Shown here: positions 11,410 to 25,263 of the stretch, piece after piece | How positions within the stretch are numbered: position 1 is the stretch's first letter | Layout: every line of letters begins with the position of its first letter | DNA from: Lottia gigantea | Lineage: Eukaryota; Mollusca; Gastropoda; Lottiidae | DNA: 64,000 bases | Reading direction: 5' to 3' | Assembly (NCBI RefSeq): GCF_000327385.1 | Contig: NW_008708986.1 | Location: forward strand, 1,521,559-1,585,558 | Translations under genes and position numbers: made by a program | The notes under the pieces: generated by a model | What the model saw: only the letters and a program-made list of their open reading frames with translations | Told to the model about the DNA's origin: nothing | Database searches by the model: none

Positions 11410-14400
11410 GTAATTTCAATCAATTTATTTCCATTATTTATAAACGTCCGATGTTATGAAAGGGATTTATATTTGACCCGATGTCCCTTTAAATTGGCCT
11501 TTTCAACCGTCTTAACTAAGTGGAACTAGCAATTGCTAGTAATAGATTTTAAGAATTTTACACGAGAAATGCATATAGAATATTGGAATATTAGAATATT
11601 AAGGTGTCACAAATAATAATAACTTCATACAAGCTCTAATAGGCTATATGGCCGAAATCGAAGAAGAAAGCACTCTATAGTCGTGGAAAATAGTACTTCT
11701 TTAAAGAAGTTTAGCCTACGATGTGCATTTGGGACACATAGGTAAATCACACCACAAGTTTGTACCCTGGGTAACGTCTACTGTCTATCGTGTTCAATCA
11801 GCATGATAGCTTATCATGTATCACCACCCTTCACATTCATGCAACACATATTTCACCCAGCTTGACCACTGTCCAGTTCATTCTCTTTTGTCCGAAGAAG
11901 TCGGTAATTATTGTTTCGAAGTTGGACAATGTCATCGTGACTGTACAGTAATGGTTTCTTTTAATCTGACAATTCAGAACTCTAACGAATCTTGTAAGGT
12001 TGATAACAACAAGCTGTTTTTTTTTTTGCTCATCTATATGGCTACCTCGTAAACGAGTGCTCTACTTTATAAATACGTTTCAATTGAAAGGTTTGAGTTT
12101 TGAAGAAAACGTTTTTTGGTCAGCTAGGATTTCATGTAGATAACCCCAAGACAGATCTTGTAAATTAACCCTTTTGTACGTTCTAAAATGATTAAGGCAT
12201 TAATAGTCTTGAAATTCCAGAAGACCTGAACAACAACATGCACATTCAGAAAATTTGCTTAAAAATGACTTAGTAACGCTTTTTTGCTCTGGTCTTTCTC
12301 ATTCTCTTAAACTATGAACGGAGTTTTCGGATTATTCCAGCCCCGTGTATCAAATACTGTCAGAAGCAGAAGGAAGTTCTGAATAATTCATCATGTATCA
12401 GTTGAGATAATAAATTCTAGGGTTAAATTACAAACTTGATATCTAGAAAACAACAGACGATACTAAAGTTTCAGCAGGATGCAGACGTCTTGTATAATTT
12501 ACAGGATATCGTATGGTCAAGCAAACTGGTTAAGCCCACGTGTGTGTGGTCAGTATAACCTCATCCATTCTGACCACAAAAACGATCAAAATATCGAGTA
12601 CAAGATTGGTACAACAATAGTTCATTATGTACAGAAATCTGCTTTAATAATTCCCATTTCGACCAGGGGGTTATTGTGCAGCTTACTGCTTGCTTGGTAG
12701 CTGGACGTGATTATATAAATCAGCGAGGTTTGTTAAGTTTGAAATTGCAAGAATATGCTATTGTTAAGCCAACCACTGAGGAACAATTGGACGTTGATTT
12801 ATGATATGTATTTTCATGCACACAAAATTTGAAGAATATTAATACACTGCTTTACTCTATTCTTAAAATATTGCAGATAGAAGACCATATTGCACAAACA
12901 TAATGATATCATCGAAAGGCCACGTGATATTGTTGAGATCAAATACATTTAATAATTTTTTTGAAGTTTATAACAATCATTATGAAAACGTATGATGTAT
13001 AATTGTATTATGTATTTCACCTTTACTCAAAGCAAAGTAACATGTGTTAAACGTGTTCTACGATGCATCAACTTTTCTTTATAAAATTATATTTACAATG
13101 ACACGCCAAATGGGTCAGGTCACATCGATATACTTTCAAAATTATTTCCTTGTTTTGTCAATAACACTGATAGTTTCCTTAGCATTAACAAAGTCACTGT
13201 TTCTGCCAGAGATCATGCCACTTCGTTTTTCCTGCACCACAACCATCATCAAAATTAATAACCGAACGTAAAACAAGGTTCTTTTAACTTATAATCAATG
13301 GTTTTTGAGGTAGCAATAAAATTTAAATCTCTCCTAAACACAGGAATTAGTATAAATAAACTCATTTTACAGGAAACCTATAAAAGTTTAATTTGGGTTC
13401 AAATTGGTACGTTCGAGTGCACCTTAAATGAAATAGGAGAATTTCCTTATTGATAAATATTGGTCATAAACTACGCTTCAACGACATGGTACATCATCTG
13501 ATTATTTTTCTGTACCATGTACACATTTTGTACCCTTTTTAACGGCCCTGTATTTTTAATATAGAATTTTCAATGAAGGAAGTTTAAAGGGTTAAAACAT
13601 CAAACACAATCTGCAGAATTCATCTTTATAGAAAAATATGATTAATATGATTGATATCTCGAATGATTGAATGGTCAAGCGAACGCTCTGCATGGCCCCA
13701 TTGTTTCTTCAGATCGCATTGATGATCTCGTCGTGATATAGATATTTTCCTTTTGGTTTTTAATAATTTCTGTTTTGCCGATGTAAAATGAAAACAAATA
13801 GAATTGATATCCTTATTGTTCACTTTGGATAAACGTGCAGTTATACTATTATTCAAAACCCAGCTGTTGAGATTTTAATGTTACCAGCCTGCCTGTGTCA
13901 GAAATAAAAGCTAAGTTTAAGCATTTCAGTCAAATTCAGAGGCCGTTATATTGACTTTACAGCGACCTGCGACCAAAACTTATTGAAATGGTCTATGGTT
14001 ATCAGATAAAGAACAAAGGCTAATAAAAGACCATCAAAAGGTGTACTCGAGTACATAAATCTTACTAAGTCAATTTGATAAGCCGGGCTAAATTAATTAA
14101 ATTGTAAGTAAATACAGACACATGTAAGGTCTCGAAGTGGCTGACCAATTTAACATGACGTGGAACATATGTCGGCTCTTTGGTAGATCAAAGGCAGAGT
14201 GTTATCGGGAGGGAATTAACTAATAACATCCCCCAGACTTATGTTACTGTGCATGTTATCATTCTGTCAGGCGTTATCTATCGGGGGATGTTTTTCACTA
14301 AACAGCGTTGAGGACCTACAGCATAGTACACGGAGTGAAAGTGATCCCTCGAGAAAAACCTTGTCATCTGTCAAATTCAACTACATATTTCAAATAATTC

Positions 14401-17400
14401 ACCCTACACCTACAAGGCAATAACTCTTGTATTTTCAATGATAAATCGAATCTTTAAAGGAATGACCAATTGTAATTGCGTGTTTTCGTTGCCAGTCCGA
14501 CACCTCTGATGCAATTCTGATAACAAGTTGTCTGTTATAGGACATCGGCTACAACAGAAAACTGTGTTAGTTGGACGTAACGAAGGTTTAAAATTGATGT
14601 TGTCTTAAGTCAGAGCACATATTCGCTTTAATTGAGTCGATATTTATGAGTACAATATTTACCAATTATCAAGTTGGTGTAAAAGAATGTTACCTATCTT
14701 CATCAATACAAGCCGTCAATTATCAAACCTGGACTATAATTAACATGGTTTGTCTGAATTAGATAAGGTTCATTACCAGGTTAATATGGGCTGTAAAGTA
14801 CAGGTACATTACCAATTAAGTTTCAATACGAGCACATCTTACTCTGTGCAGAAACCTGTAAATTGATCATTAGGGTTTTTATGAGAACGTCCCAAGGCGT
14901 TTAAATTGCTTATTTTACTCTCATAGTTTGAGAGTTATTGCCCTTGTAAATGATAAACATGGTACATGGTTTTTGTAGTTAGGTCTTTGTGACTGAAATT
15001 TTACAACTCATAAATGATCTTCCGGAACATTTTTTAATGCTGTATTAAGTAACGCCTATTTAATGTAGCTCTTCTTTTGTCTTTAGCTGGGAAACTTTTT
15101 GACCATTTATGGCGTAAAACTCAACTTCTTTTATCATGTGGGTCAAGTTGCTTCCAAATAACCGAAAATCTTCCATAGCATCTTCTCAAAGAGTATATTT
15201 GCTGTTGTCGCCTGAGGGAAAACGTAACCATATTCTTATATCCTGTCCTTGATCATTTCGTACATTCCAAATATTAAAACAGGTTCTCGTCGCCAAAATT
15301 TAGGTGAAAACACTTCTATTTGTGAAGGATAAGGAAAGACATTTATCATTTGGTATTTTGAAGATCTGGTTCAAAACAACCATTGTGTTTTATAACAATG
15401 AACAATTAGGTCTTTATTACCTCAAGTACCATTGTTTCAAGATGGCTAAAATGTTTACTAGGAGTTTACTCTTTATTTACACATAAACAAACACATACTT
15501 CATCGCCTCATCAAGTGCTGGAAAGATGTGGAAATCCCAGATTTACCCTCTTGATAAAACAAATCTTAACATGTTTTCGCTCAAGTCTTGGTGGTTAGTT
15601 TGTACCCTGGGGGAAATGCGTAACACGTAGTCAAAACGTGTTTACATCGCATGCCTTATTTGGAATTGCTATTTGTGGATTTTCAAACTGGGAGACAGAC
15701 GTCACTTGAGTTCTGTGATTATCATAGATAATGTGTCTACTTGAGGTGTCGGTTGATTATTTGCTTTCCCTCTAATAACTTGAATGGTCATTTGATATGT
15801 AGTTATTAATGATGATGGCCCAGTTTCCAATGACCACTTCGGACTTTTTAGATCAGATAAGTAAGCTAAACAAATTAAATTTCCTTTCTTCGTTATCAAT
15901 GAAATATATACGCCTGAAACTACAGTTTGGAATTTCAGAAGGTTTCATCTTCAGAACAAATAGTAGCAAACATAATAAATACTTTAATTGCTTCACTTCA
16001 CACAATGAGATACCGGTTCGTTCTTAATGAATATTTTAGTTTCACCTATATACCATAATGTCCCGATGACAATATCGCAGAAAAAAAAAAATAATTCGTT
16101 TTTTTTTTAACATGAATTCATGATGCCAAGATGCCAATCTGCTAGCTAGCTGGATACCATAACAGCTATCCTTAAGATAGTTATTCAGTACTGTTTGGTA
16201 TAGATACATCAATAATTAACCACGTATTAACTATTTCGGTGGTAACCTTTTAGCTGCCAACAATTTTCTATGAACGATGTATATTTTATGTAAATCACAT
16301 CAATTTTGACCACTATTAAATATAATGTTCTCATTGTTTGGTCAGTACTGGAATATCAACTGTGAAACAGTATACTCCGTACCCCGGGGGTCAACAGCTG
16401 TAGCCGGCCTCAAGTTATTTTTAATATCAAGGTTTTGACTGCAAGATATTTATAAAGATAAATTCCCCCTAATAAAAATATTGATTTATTCCTTTCTGTT
16501 TCTTATAGATAAAATCTTGTTAAAATAAGGAACTCTGTGGAGGCGTTACAGTCTCAAGCCTCTCATAAAAAGTATAAAAGGGTTTATCCAAGAAAATTTT
16601 CGAAAAATTGAATTTCTTTGATGCGTTCTGACGCATAAATTTTGGCTAAAACGTACAAAAATCATAGTTTTCAATGTGTTAAAAAAAAATTGGAGTAGAA
16701 TTTGGGGGTGCAAAACATTTTTAGGGGGCAAATCCTGTACCTCCATTGGTGCTGCCACTGTCTGGCCAACAGAAAAGAGGCAAAATTTTTTTTTAGCTAT
16801 GTTACTGATCCAAGTTGTGTTGAGTTGAAAAACTCTATCGCATAGTGATATTAATTGTGAAGGATGAGCACAAAAATCATTTTACTTACGATTTAACAAC
16901 CCACGTTATAATTGTCTAGGGTGTGATTTTGATATTAAAGTGTTACCTTGATGAAATGAAGTAATTGTGTAGGTATATAAACCAACTCGAACAGTATCAA
17001 TTATAACCTTGCTGTGAAATTCACCACCTTTCTCTCTGGTCTCAACTTAATAATGAAGTTTACTGTGACTTTTTAGAAATCACGTTCAGTATTAACCTCT
17101 AACCTCAATCTGTAGCCTTCCACAGTTCAATAAGCATTCAGATAACTGGTGTGTCCACTTGATAATTCCTATTACCAGTTTGCACAATTATGCTTTCAGA
17201 TGAACAAGGAGTCCAATTATGAAATTAGATTAGCCTACCAATGAATATAAATATCATCTGATCCTATTTTAGTGATAAATATTTTGACAACAAGGGCAAA
17301 AGGGGTACAAAATCGGTACTTCTATCGACATTTTATTAATGAATTCAAGGATGATGCCACATATTTCTTTTGTATCGATTAAATCTCTAACAGATGAATT

Positions 17401-20400
17401 GCAATGACATAGATGCAAATCAAACTTCATTAAAACACCAAGACCCTTGATCCCTAGCGTAACAGGTCTTCATCTGATCTTGTAATTTGAACATCTCGAT
17501 TTCTCGCTTTACTGAACATGAGCATATAAATGTTCATTATTTCTGATTGTCAATTGAAATCGGATTAAATGTGGCTGTCTAGGATGAAAATCTCACTTGA
17601 TTTATGTTTTATCGTGTGAAAGGATCTTTTCAAATTAGACATCCTGTAGCTTAATAGTCATGTCCCGTCTACAACCGTGAGATATAGCCCTGTATACCGG
17701 ACATCACTTGACCATAGTGACCAGTCATCTCACGCTGGGCAATTTCTTCTCTCCAAACCACAATTAATCATTAATTGACACCCGAACCCCAGTCAATCGA
17801 GAAAGATAAGCTCAGTTTACTAGGTTTTGTTGTCAGAGAAAATTAATTGTAGCTTACATGGTGAAGTTTGTCGTATCAAGTTTACCGGGTAGCTATATGT
17901 ACAGTATTTTATCTTAATATCTATTTGGTGTGATTTGGGGGATCATTTTCCTTTAGATCTTGTATATGAATTATTTTTCAAACAATAATTTTTTTTGCAA
18001 ATATTACCCCCGTTATGAATGAACTGCAGATAAGAGATGGCGAAAGCATATGGTGAAACCCCCCATATTGGACTGTAATCCATTATGACCACAGACTATA
18101 TAGTTAGAGTAAGATAATGGCAGTTTCTATGTTTTCTTGAATGTTTTACTAAAAGGATCAACACAAGCAAATCCCATGTCTCTAGGAAGCAATGATTTTT
18201 TTGCTATGGCATTCCATCTTCAACGTCACAAAGTGGCAAATCGGGACAAAAAAATGTCCCATACCTTTCTTCTACCATGATACACCCTGAATGTAATTTT
18301 CCTTCTACAAAAAAATGCATAGATCTGACTATCAAAGAATTCCTTCTTCAAATCGTGAGAATTGCTTAAATTTCTAATAATCAAGAGATGAAAACAATAT
18401 AATTCTATAGTCACCCACGGTGGTCCTAGCGATATCCTATATCACTCACAGAACTTCAATCAAAGACTTTCGTCCACAACATTAAAGAGAAACGGTTGGA
18501 TAAACTTTATAGCTATATTTTAAATTAAACAAAACTGGACACAATATGCTCAAACGATTTTCACAGTTTACAATTGGTGGGAAAAAGTTTTGATTGTCAA
18601 AACGAATTTCATTTGATGTAGTTCACTGTATTTTTTAACGTTGTTCGGCCAAATCTCACAGGTAATAAGGACTCGTTTATTATTGTCCGGATTAACCAAA
18701 CAGGTCTATATACTTTGATATACTTCATAGTATACTGATACCAATGACGAATTCCCACCACTAACTATAAAGGGATCCTGTAATTCGTAGAGTTGATGAA
18801 TCTATTATTTCCAACTTTGTAGTTTAAATAAAATATGACGCAGTGGTTCGATTGAACACCAATATCAAACTTGCTGGAATCCTTGAAGAATTTTGTCTCA
18901 ATTTGAAATTGGGAAGTGACATTAACGATGAGACAGCGATTCACGATCGCTTCCTTCGTGCTTCTCACCTTTAAAACACGGATCTTCTCTCCGTGTACAG
19001 GTTCAGTCTTTACCTACGAGTGATTGTTTCTACCAATGCCTTCGTGACACAATCTGCTGAAGAAGGACAAAAACGTCGTTAGCTATTTGATTATCCCGGT
19101 CGTTTAAAACGTTGTCTGCTCCAATAAATTCATTTTGATGAAATTTAAAAGTTTACTTTAAAGTTACAATGATGATACATTATTTTGATTTATTGGTTAC
19201 TAGATCTAAATTAAGGGTAATAAGTATTAAACTATTTGATATTTGTTAAAGCCTCGGGAAACTAAATAATATATCATAATTATATTTTAAAACTTGTCTT
19301 CAATCACATTTAATTTCATTTTAGAATGCCACCTCTTTGTTGCATTTTACATATCGTCAGCCTGCTGGGATAATTACCTATCTCCTTATTTTTTTTTTTT
19401 TTTTGCCCAAATCAGAGAATCTGAGAGCATCGGGATTATCCACGACAAATAATATATGGTGAAGAGAATGAGAACAACTTCTGGTTTGAGTTCACTTGAG
19501 CTCACCGGCGACTGGAAAATCACAAATGTTATTTTATACAGTTGCTCATGTTCTGTCTTTTTAGCAAAACCTGTGGTCATAGACCTGAACGGTCTGAAAA
19601 AGCGACCATGTTATAGTTGTAGGTTTTCAACCTAAACGCCTCAATACATTCTCAAGAGTGACACACATTCTTGTTAATTCAATTGATCGTTTTACTTGAA
19701 TATTACGCATCTATATGTTATAATGTAATCAATAATAACAACTTTATATAGGATATCCGTATGTTCTGAAGTGTACAACCAGTAGTTTACTCACTGTAAT
19801 AATATGATATTTGTCTGGTATATTGTGTTGACATGGATATATCTTCACCAGAATTTGTAGCATTTAATTTCAGTCTGCATTCTTTATTGGAATCGTCAGT
19901 TCCAGCTCACACAGTAGGTGTATAAATCACTTTTTGTGGCAATAGTATGTCATATAATTTTAGTACGCCCGATAAGGATAATAAAATCATATTAGTCTGA
20001 TTAAAACGCAACTTAAAAAACTGCATTTTCATTCCATTCGATTGTAGTAATGACCTTCCAGAAAAAAGCAGAAATTGCAACCCGATTGTTTTAGAAATTT
20101 AAATTTGAAAACACATTCTTCGACTGACAGATTGCATGACCAACGCTTTGTGGTTTTTGGTCTTTTGAGTGGCTCATTGTGAAACCACAGGTAGTCAAGT
20201 CCATGTAAATTACCTAAGAAATGTCACCTTTATTCGCTGGACAATGTCTGATATTGACCACTTGGTAGAGAAGACGTGATGTTACCATGCCTCTCACAGA
20301 TCAAACTTGAAGCGTGGTTTTGTTGATAAATCATGATTGAAAATAACTTCTAACAAAACTTGTGGTTTCAGGTTTCTATTTTCTCACGAGGGGAGGTGAA

Positions 20401-23400
20401 GAGATCCCTTTATCGTCAATTTGTTATGTAGATGGTGTGATGCTATTAATTATCCATTAAAATATGGAAACCCTTTCTGTGTCGTTGACATTCACCGCGA
20501 TTCCTGTTCAACAGTCTGTCGTAAATCTACGACTAATTAAATATCCCATTAATGGATCAACCAACATGTTATTTCCAGGTTACCAATTGCTGTGGTCCTT
20601 AAATTACAGTTCCGCAAAAACTACTTCCGGTGGTTCTGACTGGTCTTCATATTCGAAAAACAGGACATAGCCTAAAACAGAATAATTGGAACATTAGTGA
20701 TTATGTTCAGCACTGATAATTTTCTTCCACTTTGTAGTTGTCTCTTCTCTATTTGTTGTTTATTGACACATTTTAGCGTTGCAATAAATTGATACATTGA
20801 CCACTGTGACATGCAGTAAACATCCGTGGATTTCGTTTAATGTGTAAACCTTGCAGTGTTTGGTTGTTGTGCCCAACAGACTTGTATTAGGCTCACACTT
20901 TGTTAGCTTTGGTCGTAGTTTGTTGATGCAAGCCAGATTTGAGTGGACACGTTATCTCTCTCAATGGAATTCCTTGGGGTATGATCGTTTGTCCACTCTA
21001 ACCAATTTTACCGATGCCTGTCAAACGTATGCATTCGAAATCGCTAAGAACCAAAGTACTTGGTAATCAATTTAATATTATTCCACTAGTTATAATGAAA
21101 AAGTTAACCTGAGGGTTCCAATGTTGACTGAGCTATACTTAAATAGTTACGAGATATTAACGGTTGGCAAATCTGGCTCACCAAACTATGACGGCCTGTT
21201 CAAGTATTGACAAACTCAGATTGGTCAGAGGAATGTGGTTATTGTTAAATGATTACATTGTGTAGCATATTTACTGATTTTTATATCTGGCTCTGTGTTT
21301 TATGGATTTAAACAGATTATATTGACTATTACAGCTGCAACTATGGATATTATGTATTTGGTTTGTATGCTGATTTCATCGATTGTAGTATATTCATTAC
21401 CCAGTAAAAAATCAAGAAACGTGGTCTTCTATAGATATAACACATTGTCATTGGTTCTCATATTATCTACAAATTCCAGATAGCCTACTTTATGTCATAT
21501 TCATGTATTGTGTTGCAGCTTTGTGTTATATATAGCTTAATGAAATTAAAATTTCGATTTGTTGTAAACAAATTGCCAGGTGTAGCTCCATATTTGAAAG
21601 TGGTACACGTGTCTAGAATCATAGGTTAATGAAACGTTTTCAACCAGCTGGCTTATAAAAGGTATAAGGTTTACTAAGCCAGGCATGTTTCTATATTTTT
21701 ATCTTCATTCGAGCACGTTTCTGTTTTTATTTTTTGTCTCAATTTGCGAGTTGTGATCAATTATGATAAAGATCACCACAGTCTAGCTATAAACTCAGCA
21801 GGTAAAAAGATCTGATCTAGTTATCAGGTAGTATAAACAATATACTGACAGTCATGACACCGACAGCTGACACTGGTCTTTAATATTAGATAGACCCTAT
21901 AGCATGATAATCACCATTTACTTAAAGCGGCATTTTTCGTCAAAAGAGAGAAATCAATTTTCAATCTTATCTCATGGAATCGTACATTGTTCAACTGACA
22001 ACTAACTGTGAGTTAAATGAAAAATATCAGAACAATTGGTTACAGAAGAATCAATGAAAAAGATGGAAGATATGGGCTGTTTTTCAGTAACTAAGACCTA
22101 ACATGTCAAGGAACCAGTGGCGTAAATATTTCAGGCAGACTCAATTTTCTGTGGTCAGAATTAATCTTTATCATTAATCACTGTCAGTCACTATTCAAAT
22201 TCCTACCCAGGGGAATCTCTTTAATGGTCCTGTACCTACGTGATCTAAACAGTGGCTCTCTATCAGTCATCATCACCCCTATCTCTAATAATATCACACT
22301 GTTTTAACACTGGTCAACTGGTCACTTACAGTTCTATTTGATCTATTGTCCAGCTTCAAAGTTGTGAGAAGAAACGATTCAGACACACTGGTGCTTTTGT
22401 TTCTTTGTACTGTCCAGTTTCACCTGGGAAAAGTGTCAGACTCTAACAAAAGCGTCTGATATCCTAACGTGGTGTATTCTAGTCTTGCATTTAAGGTACC
22501 ACTGAGCTACATTTTAATTCTGATAAACTAAAGTAATCCAGGATTTAAAACTCCCTTTTATTGCACATTTTTGCATATGACTTGCAACTAGTGACTATGA
22601 AAATAGAGGACATCAGTAACAAAAATTGAAATCACCATCAACGCAGTCATCTGATTTCGATTTTCTTTTGATTGAAAATTAAATTGCATAAACAGGATTC
22701 TTTTCAAATTTTACTTGTTCAACTTGTAATAGCAAATTGGCACAGTGGGATATCAGTGCAACAATGTCATGTCGTATCTCAACCTGACCGAGAGAAATTT
22801 AAAGGTATACCTTCAGGTTTTTCTAATTTTCTCAAACAATAAATTAGCAGCATTTAAATTCAAGTTATGCGTTTGCTATCGTTTGCCCAGAGCCTTATTT
22901 GGTAGGATAACTTCAAAAAGCTGGTAACTTGTGGATGGAATTAAACTTCAATCCTATACGTACGCCTTGCAATGACTGGTTATATTTCGGACACGCATTC
23001 TGACCATCAATAAGATTTAGTAAGACAGTTATAACAATAGGCTTTTCTATTGTTAATACATGAATAACTTTCTGAGTCTAATTTGTATGATCATTAACTA
23101 GAGTTGTCCAGGTTTAGTGACGTCACGAAAGGACAGGTGTTAGCCATGTACACGATAAACAAATTTGAATTGCTTTTGTAATAGTGTGTTCCATTGAACA
23201 ATATCACGGATAAGAATTGTCTGGCGGTTTCTGACCGGCCTATCTAAATATAAAATTGTTTCATTTCCTGCCTTGAAGCATCCTGACTCAAAGTTTCAAA
23301 ACGTCTTTTAATTTCTTTCTCAGCAGTGGGTAAAATGTGAGCTCACCTTGTTTTTTGAACAAAGTAGATTATGATATTGAAAAAAAAAATCGACTTTTAG

Positions 23401-25251
23401 GATAGATGAACTATTGGCTACTTGGCAAGGTATTTAGCAATAGAAAAAGTTATGGAAACCTTTAATTTCATATAACTGTCGCATGTATAAGTTTTGAATG
23501 GCATAAAAACATAAAAGTATAACAGATGTGAATCGAGAGATATTCAAATATCAACGTGAATAAAACAATAAAATATTTTCTAAACAAACGTGAACTAAGT
23601 TCATTGATGTTCTTCCATTTACAAGCTGTGACATGTTGGTAAGTTTGGACGATCTGACATTCAAATTCTGAACCGGATATTATTTTCCAACGACCTATCG
23701 ATTGATTTGACAAATGGATGACTCTATTTGTACCTGCCTGTCATAACGATATAACAATATTTAAATGTACTGGAATATTTGTGTTTCGTTGAATTGTGAA
23801 AAATAATGTGTTTGCTGATAGTTATTGATTTTGTATTTTTATTGCAGACAAGATAGGAAGATATTGGAATTCGCCATTTTGGATAATAAATTTACACTCG
23901 GGTGTAAGTTTTGACTGTGTTGGTAAATTTTTCCCAATTGATCTTAAAAAATTCAAAAGAATTTTGTTGTTGAAACGTGGTGAGAATGTTTAAGTGTCTC
24001 AAATATTTCAATCGATACCATGAATAAGGATGTTTGTATTCAAATTGATTATGAATTCACCATGATTTCATCACGATGACGTTCTGAATGTGTCGTCTGC
24101 TAGTAAAATTGTGAAAGCGATTCATGTAACAGTTGTTGTTTGAACAATGGGTACATTATTTGCCTTTTTTGCCATCAAGCGCTGATTTTGTTTCAAAGGA
24201 CTGGATATTTATTGACTTTGTCAACAATATAATACGCTCGGCTTATCCTTGACAAATAAACAAATCTTAACTGAGACAATATGCTGTAGATTGCTACTGT
24301 TATCTTCAAGTCATCCTCTTCAGTTTTCTTCTGTCTGATCAAAGACACCCAGCTGTGCAGGGAAATTATGTAATCTATAATTAGATTTTGGACACATTTG
24401 GTTTAAATTTCAAGCTAACCAGAAACTGCTATTTTTCATCTGGTCTTGATATTTGCTATGGAATTTAGGTCAGTGCTCAAGTTGACCTATATTTGGACCA
24501 ATTCAACCAGATCTGATATTGTGTCCATTGTCATTTTTAGATAGGACTAAATTGAAACATTTTGGTTGACTTGATCATGGCCTAATATTGTATTAAGGTT
24601 CAATATAGCTGGCGTGACTGTAGCTTTAAAGTATATAAATATGCCTAAACTGTATACTGTTGATATAAGCCTATTATGATCTAATATTATACAGTAGCCA
24701 TATAAATGGTTGGTTATATTGACAGATATATTACTATGTAAACATTGTAAACTTTATAATATTCACATACTTACCCTTGGGGATATATCATATTAATAAG
24801 TGGTTATTGATAATAAAGTGTAAATAAGTATTGTTATAGAATTAAATACATAGTATATATTTGTGCACACTATGCATCTGTGATATTGTAGACATTGTAA
24901 ATTGTATTATTTTCATTTGTTCTCTAGAAAATTTTGTGTTTATTATTCCTATTTATAATAACAATACAGGACACTAATTATTCTCAAGGATATATCATAA
25001 AAAGAACATTACACAATATCCTTTAAACAAAACTGACAAAATCAGGAAATTATGTGTGAACAGCTTTCCTGGACATTTCAAGATCTTATCATGGATTACT
25101 CTTATTAGTTATGTGGATAATGTAAGACCAGTGGAAAAATAGTTTCCAAGTTTCCAATGATATTAGTCTATGCACTAGTCAAAAAAAAATAATACATCAC
25201 GATATCCCAACTTAAAATCTAAGGGCTGCTCATTTATAAATTGTGTTCAAG
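11410..25251. other. About 14 kb without a convincing gene (likely first intron of Dixin)
   Basis: Only short open frames of 60-80 codons occur, with no family resemblance. An exon-like patch at 14275-14422 follows CTGTCAG, stays open, and reads Ser/Glu-rich (SIGGCFSLNSVEDL and on), but no good donor follows it. GC is slightly higher between about 10.4 and 24 kb than in the flanks. No large tandem array or transposon open frame was seen. If the 10810 exon belongs to Dixin, this is a long first intron of the kind that often holds enhancers. Confidence 0.4.
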
Positions 25252-25263
25252 TATTCTGAAAGG

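Noticed and set aside
16546-16758. A 70-codon minus-strand frame with an Ala/Pro start
   Set aside because: No family resemblance, AT-rich surroundings, no splice context.
20464-21066. Two plus-strand frames of about 70 codons in the long gap
   Set aside because: No recognisable domain and no paired splice sites; composition fits non-coding DNA.
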